A DNA stretch of 64,000 nucleotides from Segatella copri (GTDB taxonomy: Bacteria > Bacteroidota > Bacteroidia > Bacteroidales > Bacteroidaceae). Below are positions 19,052-28,147 of this stretch, one piece after another; position 1 is the first letter of the stretch, and each line of letters opens with the position of its first letter. The translations under genes and the position numbers were made by a program. Under the pieces are notes generated by a model. That model worked only from the letters and a program-made list of their open reading frames with translations. It was not told the DNA's origin and searched no databases. Location of the stretch: assembly GCF_026015295.1 (NCBI RefSeq), contig NZ_JAPDUW010000001.1:2651501-2715500 (forward strand), read 5' to 3'.

Positions 19052-20362
19052 TTAGTCACTGACACGGGTAATCTTGGCACCCAGCGCATTAAGGCGATGC
19101 TCGATATCCTCATAACCACGGTCTATCTGGGCGATATTGGCAATGCGGCTGGTACCGTTGGCACTCATGGCAGCAATCAGCAGGGCAATACCGGCACGGA
19201 TATCAGGACTGGTCATTCTGCCAGCACGCAGTTTGATCTTATGGTCATGACCTACCACCACTGCACGGTGAGGATCACAGAGAATGATCTGCGCACCCAT
19301 ATCAATCAGTTTATCCACGAAGAAGAGGCGGCTCTCGAACATCTTCTGATGGAAGAGGACGCTGCCACGAGCCTGGGTAGCCACTACGAGGAGCACGGAG
19401 AGAAGGTCTGGAGTGAGTCCTGGCCAAGGGGCATCGGCAAGCGTCATGATGGTGCCGTCAATAAATGAATCGATGACATAATGTTTCTGTTCTGGAATCA
19501 CAAGGTCATCGTCCTCTATCTTTATCTTCACTCCCAGGCGGCGGAATGCATCAGGAATAATGCCCAAATCCTTGACAGACACATTCTTGATGCGCACACC
19601 TTCGCCACACATTGCCGCCATGCCGATGAACGAACCAACCTCAATCATATCAGGCAAGATGCGATGCTCGGCACCATGCAGTTTATCAACACCCACGATG
19701 GTGAGCAGGTTGCTGGCGATGCCACTGATCTGAGCACCCATCGCATTGAGCAGATGGCAGAGCTGCTGGATATATGGTTCGCAAGCTGCATTATAAATGG
19801 TGGTAGTGCCCTTTGCCAATACTGATGCCATGATGATATTGGCGGTACCGGTAACCGAAGCCTCATCGAGCAACATATAGCAGCCCTTCAGCTTCTTAGC
19901 CTGTATCTGGTAAACATTACGCTCATCATCGTGAACGAAGTTGGCGCCCAGATACTTGAAGCCCAGGAAGTGGGTATCCAGACGGCGACGACCTATCTTA
20001 TCGCCACCCGGCTGAGCTATGGTAGCCTTGCCACATCTACCGAGCAGCGGACCTATCATGAGCACACTACCACGAAGAGAAGAACATTTCTTCACAAACT
20101 CCAGACTGTCGAGATAATCGAGTTTCAACTCATCACTTTGGAATGTATAGTCGTGACGACTGTGCTTGGTTACCTTGACACCTATCTCCTGGAGCAACTT
20201 AATCAGGTTGTTCACATCCAGGATGTCCGGCACGTTGGTGATGCGCACAGGCTCGTCGGTAAGGATTGTGGTACAGATAACCTGCAGCGCCTCGTTCTTG
20301 GCGCCCTGAGGTGTGATAGTACCTTTGAGCGGATGACCGCCCTCTATGATGAAAGACTCCAT
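19052..20362 (-). CDS. murA: UDP-N-acetylglucosamine 1-carboxyvinyltransferase MurA, Asp-type active site
   Basis: 436 residues. Transfers enolpyruvate from PEP to UDP-GlcNAc, the first committed step of peptidoglycan synthesis. The EPSP-synthase fold is clear (GAKNEALQVICTTILTDEPV, SSLRGSVLMIGPLLGR, and the C-terminal DIRAGIALLIAAM and DRGYE motifs). At the site of the usual catalytic Cys (E. coli Cys115, PGGCAIGARP), this protein has Asp121 (PGGDKIGRRR). Asp-type MurA enzymes remain active but are insensitive to fosfomycin. It heads the minus-strand run after the DUF4290 gene. Confidence 0.95.
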   Translation of the reverse strand: MESFIIEGGHPLKGTITPQGAKNEALQVICTTILTDEPVRITNVPDILDVNNLIKLLQEIGVKVTKHSRHDYTFQSDELKLDYLDSLEFVKKCSSLRGSVLMIGPLLGRCGKATIAQPGGDKIGRRRLDTHFLGFKYLGANFVHDDERNVYQIQAKKLKGCYMLLDEASVTGTANIIMASVLAKGTTTIYNAACEPYIQQLCHLLNAMGAQISGIASNLLTIVGVDKLHGAEHRILPDMIEVGSFIGMAAMCGEGVRIKNVSVKDLGIIPDAFRRLGVKIKIEDDDLVIPEQKHYVIDSFIDGTIMTLADAPWPGLTPDLLSVLLVVATQARGSVLFHQKMFESRLFFVDKLIDMGAQIILCDPHRAVVVGHDHKIKLRAGRMTSPDIRAGIALLIAAMSANGTSRIANIAQIDRGYEDIEHRLNALGAKITRVSD

Positions 20363-20392
20363 AAGCTTGTCTACTATATATAATAATGTGGA

Positions 20393-20992
20393 TTACTTTT
20401 TCTTCTTATTATTATTTACATTCTTAGGCTGCGCCTCAATCTTCTCGAAAACGAAGGTATCGAGATCGAGCTGGATATTGCCATCGGTAAAACGTGCCAG
20501 ATCGGAAGCTACCTTGGCTACATCACTGGAGCCATGACTCCAAGTTACCAGGTCGCGATGCATCTGGTTGGCAGTAAGCTCCACGAGTTTATCGCGCTCC
20601 TCACTTGGTTCCATCGTCTTCAGCTTTTCGAAAATCTCGAAGAGCATAGCTCCATAATGGCGCACCGGGATGTGCTGCATAGGATATGGCAAAGGCTCCG
20701 GCTTGGTCGCTATCTTCACAGCATCCGATACATCATAAGGGAAATCGATGTCGAGCTGGAAATTGCTCATGATGGCAAGCTGGTCCCAGAGTTTCTGCTC
20801 ATGGTCCTCTACCCCTCTGTTCTCAGGGAACATACGGTCCATGACTGCAATAATGGTCTCTGCACAGCGCTGGCGCTCTTCACGGTCGGTAAGCGTCAGA
20901 CAATGGTCTACCATCTGCTGAATCTCACGGCCATACTCAGGCAGAATGAGCTTAGCTCTCTGGGTATTATAGTCTAATCCTTCTATATTCAT
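20393..20992 (-). CDS. DUF4290 domain protein
   Basis: 199 residues. The start MNIEGLDYNTQRAKLILPEYGREIQQMVDHCLTL and the DRMFPENRG and DYPYDVS-like blocks match DUF4290, a family confined to Bacteroidota and of unknown function. No signal peptide or membrane segments. The C-terminus is Asn/Lys-rich (KNVNNNKKKK). It is encoded directly upstream of murA (30 bp), as in relatives, which hints at a cell-envelope role but does not prove one. Confidence 0.85.
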   Translation of the reverse strand: MNIEGLDYNTQRAKLILPEYGREIQQMVDHCLTLTDREERQRCAETIIAVMDRMFPENRGVEDHEQKLWDQLAIMSNFQLDIDFPYDVSDAVKIATKPEPLPYPMQHIPVRHYGAMLFEIFEKLKTMEPSEERDKLVELTANQMHRDLVTWSHGSSDVAKVASDLARFTDGNIQLDLDTFVFEKIEAQPKNVNNNKKKK

Positions 20993-21021
20993 TCTTACAA
21001 TATTTTATATAATCAATAATT

Positions 21022-21714
21022 CTAGAGCAGTTTCTTTGGCATCTTAGCCACGAAATCCTTAAGATAGAAAGGCACGAAATATGCCACATCTTCGAACTTG
21101 CCCTCTACAAAACGCTTCTCTGCCAGCGGAGCCATATTCTTAGCCAAAGGCTCAATGCCCTCTACGAGGTGAGCATTCGGATGGTTGATGGTCTCCATAC
21201 ACTTGGCAGCGCCATTTCCGAAGAAGTACACATGATGCTGGTCCAGATATTCCTTGTAGGTATCAGCATCCACAATATCAGCCTGAATAGGGCGAACCAC
21301 CTTCAGGGCGCGGTCGAGCACTTCGGCATATACCTCCATGCGACGGGCGTCGAGCATAGGTACGATGAGGGCGTCTTCCTCCTCAGGATGTTCGCCAAGC
21401 AATACAGGCACTGCCATCAGTTCGAGTGTTGGAACAGCGATGAGTTTCACACCGCGACCATAACAGATGCCCTTCGCCATACTCACACCGATACGCAATC
21501 CGGTATAGGAACCCGGACCACAACTTACCGCCACAGCCTCCAGCGGAAGACCATGAGAATCGAGGAAATCAAGAGCCTCATCCACAAACACACCCAACTT
21601 AACAGCATGGTTCGGACCTGTGTGATCTTCCTGGTTGAAAATCACCTGTCCACTATCACTAATTGCCACTGAGCACACGTCCGTACTCGTCTCAATATTC
21701 AAAATACACGACAT
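21022..21714 (-). CDS. tsaB: tRNA threonylcarbamoyladenosine biosynthesis protein TsaB
   Basis: 230 residues from the ATG at 21714 (MSCILNIETSTDVCSVAI); a longer frame from 21756 would start inside the promoter. TsaB forms the t6A37 complex with TsaD and TsaE. The ASKHA N-terminal fold shows ILNIETSTDVCSVAIS and the VSCGPGSYTGLRIGVSMAKGI motif. Full length for the family. It is divergent from yicC with overlapping promoter regions. Confidence 0.93.
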   Translation of the reverse strand: MSCILNIETSTDVCSVAISDSGQVIFNQEDHTGPNHAVKLGVFVDEALDFLDSHGLPLEAVAVSCGPGSYTGLRIGVSMAKGICYGRGVKLIAVPTLELMAVPVLLGEHPEEEDALIVPMLDARRMEVYAEVLDRALKVVRPIQADIVDADTYKEYLDQHHVYFFGNGAAKCMETINHPNAHLVEGIEPLAKNMAPLAEKRFVEGKFEDVAYFVPFYLKDFVAKMPKKLL

Positions 21715-21743
21715 AATTAAAAAATATATTCTTAAATAAGGTG

Positions 21744-21781
21744 CAAATATACTCATTTTCTCGCTTTTTTTTGTACTTTTG
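21744..21781. promoter_or_regulatory. Divergent promoter region tsaB / yicC
   Basis: Minus strand: TATATTTG (21744-21751) for tsaB. Plus strand: TACTTTTG (21774-21781) for yicC. Neither has a clear -33 TTTG, so both calls rest on the -7 box. Confidence 0.5.
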
Positions 21782-21805
21782 CAGAAATTTAACGCGAAAG
21801 ATTAT

Positions 21806-22684
21806 ATGATACAGTCAATGACAGGCTTCGGAAAAGCTACCGCGGCCTTTAAAACAAAGAAGATTAATGTAGAGATAAAGTCATTAAATAGCAAGACTCT
21901 TGACCTCTCTACTCGTATTGCTCCGCTCTATAGAGAGAAGGAGATGGAAATCCGTCAGTATATCTCTAAAAATCTAGAAAGAGGCAAGGTTGACTTCGCC
22001 ATCTGGATTGATAAGGATGCTACTACAGATGCCACTCCTATCAACGCGGCGCTTGTACAGAATTATTACCAGCAAATCAAGAAGATTTCGGCTGAAACAG
22101 GCATTCCTGAGCCAACCGACTGGTACAGCACTCTGTTGCGTCTTCCGGATGTAACAACGAAGACGGATGTGGAAGAATTGAGCGATGAGGAGTGGGAAGT
22201 GGCAAAAAATGCAATTTGCGAGGCTGTGAACCATCTCGTTGCCTTCCGCAAGCAGGAAGGAGCCGCTCTCCAGAAGAAATTTACTGAGAAGGTGGATAAC
22301 ATCCAGACTCTCCTGGCTAGTATCGAACCATACGAGAAGGCTCGCGTGGAGAAGATCAGACAGAACATCGTTAACGGTCTGCAGCAGATTCCGAATGTGG
22401 ATTACGACAAGAACCGCCTGGAGCAGGAACTCATCTACTACATCGAGAAGCTCGACATCAGTGAGGAGAAGCAGCGCCTTGCCAACCACCTGAAGTATTT
22501 CCGCGAGACCATGAATGAGGAAGGTCATGGTGTAGGAAAGAAACTCGGTTTCATCGCACAGGAAATGGGACGCGAAATCAACACCACCGGCTCTAAGAGC
22601 AACCAGGCTGAGATGCAGAACATCGTGGTGAAGATGAAGGACGAACTGGAGCAGATCAAGGAGCAGGTGCTGAATGCCCTCTAA
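21806..22684 (+). CDS. yicC: YicC/YloC family endoribonuclease
   Basis: 292 residues from the ATG at 21806, giving the family start MIQSMTGFGKATA; nine upstream in-frame codons overlap the promoter. YicC-family proteins are metal-dependent endoribonucleases involved in RNA turnover. The C-terminal DUF1732 block (ELIYYIEKLDISEEKQRLANHLKYFRETM...GKKLGFIAQEMGREINTTGSK) is intact. The order yicC-gmk-nadD is typical of Bacteroidota. Confidence 0.92.
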   Translation: MIQSMTGFGKATAAFKTKKINVEIKSLNSKTLDLSTRIAPLYREKEMEIRQYISKNLERGKVDFAIWIDKDATTDATPINAALVQNYYQQIKKISAETGIPEPTDWYSTLLRLPDVTTKTDVEELSDEEWEVAKNAICEAVNHLVAFRKQEGAALQKKFTEKVDNIQTLLASIEPYEKARVEKIRQNIVNGLQQIPNVDYDKNRLEQELIYYIEKLDISEEKQRLANHLKYFRETMNEEGHGVGKKLGFIAQEMGREINTTGSKSNQAEMQNIVVKMKDELEQIKEQVLNAL

Positions 22685-22759
22685 ACAAGAGACAGGCACC
22701 TCCTCTCTCCCCAAGAGCCGCCTCAAAAGCTCCCTCAAGTGGCGTTTTTGAAAGCCTCG

Positions 22760-22789
22760 CCCCGTTCCAGGCGATTCCATCGCCTGTCC
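22760..22789. repeat. 30-bp hairpin repeat, copy 2
   Basis: Identical to 14190-14219, with the same palindrome CAGGCGAT-TCC-ATCGCCTG. Lies in the 151-bp yicC-gmk gap. The gap also holds C-rich sequence with no ORF. Confidence 0.75.
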
Positions 22790-22835
22790 AAAAAGCCCCC
22801 TATCAAACAGCAAATAAAGAAAAGAAGAATAAAAA

Positions 22836-23411
22836 ATGAAGAACGGATTGTTAATTTTCAGCGCCCCATCGGGCAGCGGTAAGAGCACCATCGTAAACTG
22901 GCTGATGAAAGAGCACCCGGAATTGAAGCTGGCTTTCTCTATCAGCTGCACCTCTCGTGCTCCGCGCGGTACAGAACAGAATGGTGTTGAGTATTTCTTC
23001 CTCTCTCCAGAGAAATTCAAGGCTAAGATTGAGGCTGACGAGTTCCTGGAGTACGAGGAGGTTTACCAGGACAGATTCTACGGCACCCTGAAGTCACAGG
23101 TAGAAAACCAGCTTGCCAAGGGCGAGTCGGTGATTTTCGATGTTGACGTGAAGGGTGGTGTAAACATCAAGAAGTTTTATGGCGAACGTGCCTTGAGCAT
23201 CTTTGTCCAGCCACCTTCGGTAGAGGAATTGCGCCGCCGTCTGGTTGGCCGCAATACTGATGCGCCTGAGGTGATTGAGCAGCGCCTTGCCAAGGCAAGC
23301 TATGAGCTGACCTTCGCCCCTCAGTTTGACCACGTGGTCGTAAACGATGACCTGGAAAAGGCTCAGCAGGAGGTTTATCAGCTCGTCAAGACCTTCCTAG
23401 ACGCAGAGTAA
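22836..23411 (+). CDS. gmk: Guanylate kinase
   Basis: 191 residues. Phosphorylates GMP/dGMP with ATP. Walker A APSGSGKST at residues 10-18, the GMP-binding SCTSRAPRGTEQNGVEYFF block, and the lid/adenine motif RLAKASYELT are all present. It is followed by nadD after 3 bp. Confidence 0.96.
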   Translation: MKNGLLIFSAPSGSGKSTIVNWLMKEHPELKLAFSISCTSRAPRGTEQNGVEYFFLSPEKFKAKIEADEFLEYEEVYQDRFYGTLKSQVENQLAKGESVIFDVDVKGGVNIKKFYGERALSIFVQPPSVEELRRRLVGRNTDAPEVIEQRLAKASYELTFAPQFDHVVVNDDLEKAQQEVYQLVKTFLDAE

Positions 23412-23414
23412 GAA

Positions 23415-23987
23415 ATGAAGAAGGTAGGAATCTTTGGCGGTAGCTTCAACCCCATCCATACGGGCCATATCGCATTGGCGAAAAGCCTTTGCGAGAAGGC
23501 CTGCCTGGACGAGGTGTGGTTCATGGTTTCGCCCATGAACCCATTCAAGAAGACCGCTACCGACTTGCTCGACGACCAGCTGCGCCTGGAAATGGTAGAA
23601 AAAGCGCTGGAGCACGAGCCACAACTGAAGGCATGCGACTACGAGTTCCGCCTGCCTAAGCCATCTTATACCTGGCACACGCTGCAAGCCATCAGCAAGG
23701 ATTACCCGGAAAACGAGTTCACCCTGCTGATTGGTGGCGACAACTGGGCTGCTTTCGACAAGTGGTACCACCACGACGACATCCTAGCCCACTATCCCAT
23801 CGTGGTTTATCCGCGCCAGGGAGCCAGCATAGGCAATGTGCCTGAAGGCGTTACCATCGTAGAAACTCCACTGCTCAACATCAGCAGCACGGAAATCAGA
23901 AAGCGTATCAAAGAGGAGGAAAGCATCAGGGGAATGGTGCCGGAATGCATCGAACAACTGGCTGTCAGAAACTACAGGCAGCTCTAA
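23415..23987 (+). CDS. nadD: Nicotinate-nucleotide adenylyltransferase
   Basis: 190 residues. Adenylates nicotinate mononucleotide in NAD synthesis. The nucleotidyltransferase motif GGSFNPIHTGH is at residues 8-18 and the second motif SSTEIR near the C-terminus. Complete and of normal length. Together with nadK at the left edge it gives two NAD(P) genes in the window. Confidence 0.96.
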   Translation: MKKVGIFGGSFNPIHTGHIALAKSLCEKACLDEVWFMVSPMNPFKKTATDLLDDQLRLEMVEKALEHEPQLKACDYEFRLPKPSYTWHTLQAISKDYPENEFTLLIGGDNWAAFDKWYHHDDILAHYPIVVYPRQGASIGNVPEGVTIVETPLLNISSTEIRKRIKEEESIRGMVPECIEQLAVRNYRQL

Positions 23988-24042
23988 GCATCCCTCTCTC
24001 CGAAAACGCTTAAAATCATATTTAAACAACAAACAGCAAAAA

Positions 24043-25950
24043 ATGAGTTGGAAAGAAATCATTAAGAAGTGTCTGAACGTGGCTTCTGCGCCGATTCGCA
24101 GAAATGCCAACTTCTTTGTGTTCATGTACCTGCTGGGCATGATCAGTTCTATCGTGACTACACCTGCCAAGGGGACTTTATACGACAACCTGTTCCTGGA
24201 ACTCTTTGTCGACCTCTATGTGGTGTGTGCCGTTGTCGCCATCTTCCCCAAGAAGGTGCGCTGGGGTCTGCGTGCCGTACTATACCTTATATTATATAGT
24301 ACAGCTGCCGCCGACACCTATTGCTACGTGAATTTCGGCTCTACGCTCAACCCTTCTATGCTGATGCTGGTGGGCGAGACCAACAGTTCGGAGGCTAGCA
24401 GTTTCCTCTCAGCCCTCATCTCTGCCGAGGTTCTCTTCAGTAGTGTGGGCTGGATCCTGCTTCTCGCTCTCATCCAGATTCTCATCGCCATCTTCCGCAA
24501 GCAACTCATCAAGCTATACGTTTTCATCATTACCGTTCTGGAGTTGGCTTCTGTCAAGAAACGGCTGATGGCTATCCCCCGCATGACTGCAGCCATGCCT
24601 GCCAGCTTCGGAATCCTATGCCTCATCATCTTCATCATAGGATGCTGCACCTCCTGGCACAACAAGATGGCTTACCATAAACTCATGAATGGTAGAACGA
24701 TAGGCGAAGTAGAGCATATCCTGACAGAAAAGGATCATGCTGTACTCTATCTGCCAATCTACCGACTCCAATTCAGTATCTATGCCAATCAGCTGGCAGC
24801 ACATCAGATTACCCAACTCATTCATGCTGCCCACGATGTGAAGGTTGACAGCTGCAGCTACCGCTCGCCAAACATCGTGCTGATTATCGGCGAAAGCTTC
24901 GGCCGCCATCATTCCCAGCAGTACGGCTATTTTATGGATACCACTCCACAGCAGGTAGCCTTGGAGAAATCGCGCAAGCTCACCAAGTTTAGCGATGTGG
25001 TAACCTGCTGGAACCTGACCAGTTTCGTTTTCAAGAACATGCTCTCTACCCATGTGGTAGGCGAGAAAGGCGAATGGTGCGACTATCCGCTCTTCCCTGA
25101 AGTGTTCCGAAAGGCAGGCTACAACGTAACCTTCATCACCAACGAATTCCTGCCACAGGCAAAGGAGGCGGTTTACGACTTCAGCGGCGGTTTCTTCCTG
25201 AACAACCCGGAACTGAGCAAACTCCAGTTTGACCATCGTAACACCCAGCTCCACGATCTGGACGACGGACTGCTGAAGGATTATGATGACAGTCTGAAGA
25301 ACTTCCAGAAGGAGCACAACCTCACCATCTTCCACCTGATGGGCCAGCATGTAAACTATAAGCAGCGCTACCGCACAAAGCAAGCCCGGTTCTGGGCAAG
25401 CAGTTATGAAGACAAGCGCCCTGAACTGACCAATGCCCAGCGCAAGATGCTGAGTCATTACGATAACGCTACCCTCTACAACGACTCTATCGTAGCCCAG
25501 ATTGTAAAGCGTTTCCAGAAGCAGGATGCCATCGTCATCTACGTGCCCGACCATGGCGAGGAATGCTACGAAGAGAACCGTGGCTTCATCTGCCGTAACC
25601 ACTCTGCAGAAATCGACTGGCCGCTGGCGCACTACGAGTTTGAAATTCCGTTCTGGATTTACTGTTCGCCAAAATATATCAGGAACCACCGCGACATTTA
25701 CCGTCAGATACGCAAGGCTAAGGACAAGCGCTTCATGACCGATGCTCTGCCTCATCTCCTGCTGTATCTGGCTGGCATTGAGACACCTACCTATAAGGAG
25801 GAATATAACATTCTGAGTTCGAAATATGACGAGATGCGACCACGTATCCTCAAAAACTCTGCCGATTACGACAAACTTCGTGATGCGCATCTGGAAAAGA
25901 TAAAAAAGGAAGAAAGTAAAAAGGTAAAAAAGAAAGAAAGGAGAAACTGA
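24043..25950 (+). CDS. Phosphoethanolamine-transferase-like membrane enzyme (EptA / sulfatase fold)
   Basis: 635 residues. About five N-terminal membrane helices (to about residue 205) are followed by a periplasmic alkaline-phosphatase/sulfatase-type domain: LIIGESFGRHH with metal-ligand E284, a likely nucleophile Thr326 in WNLTSF, and DHGEE with D503-H504. Relatives add phosphoethanolamine to lipid A or surface glycans, often altering sensitivity to cationic peptides; the acceptor here is unknown. The C-terminus is strongly basic (KKEESKKVKKKERRN). It begins a plus-strand run of membrane genes with 2-35 bp gaps. Confidence 0.82.
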   Translation: MSWKEIIKKCLNVASAPIRRNANFFVFMYLLGMISSIVTTPAKGTLYDNLFLELFVDLYVVCAVVAIFPKKVRWGLRAVLYLILYSTAAADTYCYVNFGSTLNPSMLMLVGETNSSEASSFLSALISAEVLFSSVGWILLLALIQILIAIFRKQLIKLYVFIITVLELASVKKRLMAIPRMTAAMPASFGILCLIIFIIGCCTSWHNKMAYHKLMNGRTIGEVEHILTEKDHAVLYLPIYRLQFSIYANQLAAHQITQLIHAAHDVKVDSCSYRSPNIVLIIGESFGRHHSQQYGYFMDTTPQQVALEKSRKLTKFSDVVTCWNLTSFVFKNMLSTHVVGEKGEWCDYPLFPEVFRKAGYNVTFITNEFLPQAKEAVYDFSGGFFLNNPELSKLQFDHRNTQLHDLDDGLLKDYDDSLKNFQKEHNLTIFHLMGQHVNYKQRYRTKQARFWASSYEDKRPELTNAQRKMLSHYDNATLYNDSIVAQIVKRFQKQDAIVIYVPDHGEECYEENRGFICRNHSAEIDWPLAHYEFEIPFWIYCSPKYIRNHRDIYRQIRKAKDKRFMTDALPHLLLYLAGIETPTYKEEYNILSSKYDEMRPRILKNSADYDKLRDAHLEKIKKEESKKVKKKERRN

Positions 25951-25952
25951 TT

Positions 25953-27098
25953 ATGAATAGTGCTATTCTATCACGCCCGGCATGCAATGCCCTGAGAGGA
26001 CTCGCCATCATCGGCATCTTCTTGCATAACTACTGCCATTGGCTGGGACCTATTGTCAAGGAGAACGAGTATCAATACTTCCAGCACAATGTTGACTGGC
26101 TGAACCAGGTAATGGTCAGCATGGACCTCAACCTGCCTGTGCACCTGCTCTCGTTCTTCGGCCATTACGGTGTGCCCGTATTCCTCTTCCTGAGTGCTTA
26201 CGGACTGGTGATGAAATACGAGGCTAAACCTCATCTCTCTACCGAACAGCAGACCAGAATGTACAACATCTCGGGCAAGAAACTTACAGGAAGCATCAAC
26301 TGGCGCGAACCGCTCCACTTTATCCGCTATCACTATCTGAAGCTCTTCAAGATGATGATAGTAGGTTTCGTGGCATTCACGATGCTCGACCTTATCACGC
26401 CTGGCTCTCACCACTATGCAGCGCTCGACATCGTTGCGATGCTGGGCATGTTCAATAATGTATTGCCAAATCCGGATAACATCATCTGGCCGGGTCCGTA
26501 CTGGTTCTTCGGTCTGATGCTGCAACTTTACATCGTCTATCGTCTGCTGCTCTATCGCCGCCATTGGGGATGGACCGTAGGATTGATGGCCATCTGCATC
26601 GTCATCCAGCTCATCCTGGGTTTTGACAATCCAGAGAGTGAAGTGATGAACCGCTACCGCTACAACTTTATGGGCGGCATGTTGCCATTCGGACTGGGCA
26701 TTCTCTATGCCCGCTATGGCGAAAAGATTCTGATGACCTTCCATTCGCCTATCACCAATTTCTTTGGCTGCATCTTCTGCATCTCGCTGATTTACAGTTT
26801 GAGCGGCAGCATGGTTGGCTGGACCTTCGTGCCTTTCTTCTTCTGTCTGCTGAGCGTATTGGTAGCCGACCTGCTCCAGAACATCAGCTGGCTATCAGGT
26901 ATTTATAAGGTATTAGAGTGGATGGGCAGCATCTCCGCCGCCCTCTTCGTATGCCACCCTATCACCCGCAAGATATTCATCCCTATCAGCCGTCAGGGCG
27001 ACATCTATGCTGGCCTGCTCCTCTACATCATATCGAGCATCTGCCTGGCATGGCTCTTCACCCAACTGATGAAGAAGATTCCAAACCCGAAATATTAA
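25953..27098 (+). CDS. Acyltransferase family 3 membrane protein (first of three)
   Basis: 381 residues, about ten membrane helices. The N-terminal LRGLAIIGIFLHNYCHWLG places a His in helix 1 as in acyltransferase-3 (OafA/WecH-type) proteins, which O-acetylate surface sugars or lipids. FLFLSAYGLVMKY resembles the second family motif. Starts 2 bp after the phosphoethanolamine-transferase-like gene, so the two are likely co-translated. Confidence 0.82.
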   Translation: MNSAILSRPACNALRGLAIIGIFLHNYCHWLGPIVKENEYQYFQHNVDWLNQVMVSMDLNLPVHLLSFFGHYGVPVFLFLSAYGLVMKYEAKPHLSTEQQTRMYNISGKKLTGSINWREPLHFIRYHYLKLFKMMIVGFVAFTMLDLITPGSHHYAALDIVAMLGMFNNVLPNPDNIIWPGPYWFFGLMLQLYIVYRLLLYRRHWGWTVGLMAICIVIQLILGFDNPESEVMNRYRYNFMGGMLPFGLGILYARYGEKILMTFHSPITNFFGCIFCISLIYSLSGSMVGWTFVPFFFCLLSVLVADLLQNISWLSGIYKVLEWMGSISAALFVCHPITRKIFIPISRQGDIYAGLLLYIISSICLAWLFTQLMKKIPNPKY

Positions 27099-27107
27099 AA
27101 GAAAATC

Positions 27108-28112
27108 ATGAAGATAAAAGATATAGAACTGGCGAATATCAGCCGGTTTCGCGGCGAGTTGATGGGAGCAGCCATGCTGTTCATCATCCTCTTTCATGTG
27201 GCATTGCCTAGAGAAGATGCCTTTTTCGGGCTTCGCAGAATGGGCAATGTCGGTGTAGACATGTTCCTCTTTCTCAGCGGAATAGGTCTCTGGTTCTCGT
27301 GGATGAAGAATCCTTCTGCCAAGCATTTCTTCATCCGTCGTTATCTGCGCATCTACCCTACCTGGCTCATCATAGCCTGCCTCTTCTATATCCCTTCTTT
27401 CCAGGGCGGAAGCACCTGGAACTGGATCTATCTCTTTGGAGAGATAACCATCAACTGGGGGTTCTGGCTGCATGATGAACTCAACTTCTGGTACATCCCG
27501 GCTACGATGATGCTCTATCTCTTTGCCCCTGCCTACATGGAACTCATCAAGCGCCATCCTATCTACCGCTGGCTGCCGGTGGTGATGATCATGTGGTGCA
27601 TCCTGGTACAATATGTTACCCCGATACATCAGGCTGTAGGACACCTGGAGATTTTCTGGAGCCGCGTGCCTATCTTCTTCATCGGCATCAACATGGGTGA
27701 GATGGTAAGACAGAAACAGACGCTCGACGGCGCTTCGATATGGATGATATGGCTCATGTTCCTAATGACGCTGCTGGCGAGCATCTTCCTGGAACAGGAG
27801 AAGCACGGCATGTTTCCGCTCTTCCTCGAACGCATGCTCTATATCCCGCTTACCATCACCAGCATCCTGCTGCTGAACCGCATCTTCCGCCGCACCCCGA
27901 GCTGGTTTAACAAGGGGTTCATGTTTGTGGGAGCGCTGAGTCTGGAGTGTTATCTGCTCCATATCCACTTCGTGCTGAAATACCTAGAACCGCATCACTT
28001 GGGCTATTGGCCTACCTTCTTCATCTGCATAGGCATCACCCTGCCTGCAGCATGGATTCTGAGCAAGATAGCCGGATGGATTTCTAAAGAGTTAGCTAAG
28101 TTTATCAAGTAA
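27108..28112 (+). CDS. Acyltransferase family 3 membrane protein (second of three)
   Basis: 334 residues, about ten membrane helices. The start LMGAAMLFIILFHVALPRED and the following NVGVDMFLFLSGIGLWFS are the two classic acyltransferase-3 motifs (helix-1 His, and the R/F-L-S-G segment). Likely O-acetylates a surface glycan. Same transcript as the flanking genes (10-bp gap upstream). Confidence 0.87.
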   Translation: MKIKDIELANISRFRGELMGAAMLFIILFHVALPREDAFFGLRRMGNVGVDMFLFLSGIGLWFSWMKNPSAKHFFIRRYLRIYPTWLIIACLFYIPSFQGGSTWNWIYLFGEITINWGFWLHDELNFWYIPATMMLYLFAPAYMELIKRHPIYRWLPVVMIMWCILVQYVTPIHQAVGHLEIFWSRVPIFFIGINMGEMVRQKQTLDGASIWMIWLMFLMTLLASIFLEQEKHGMFPLFLERMLYIPLTITSILLLNRIFRRTPSWFNKGFMFVGALSLECYLLHIHFVLKYLEPHHLGYWPTFFICIGITLPAAWILSKIAGWISKELAKFIK

Positions 28113-28147
28113 AAAGGAGTTTATTTATTAAGAAAAATAGGAGTTTT

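Noticed and set aside
24616..25890. Long open frame antisense to the phosphoethanolamine-transferase-like gene
   Set aside because: It is the mirror of a strong coding gene, lacks family features and is explained by codon bias of the real gene.
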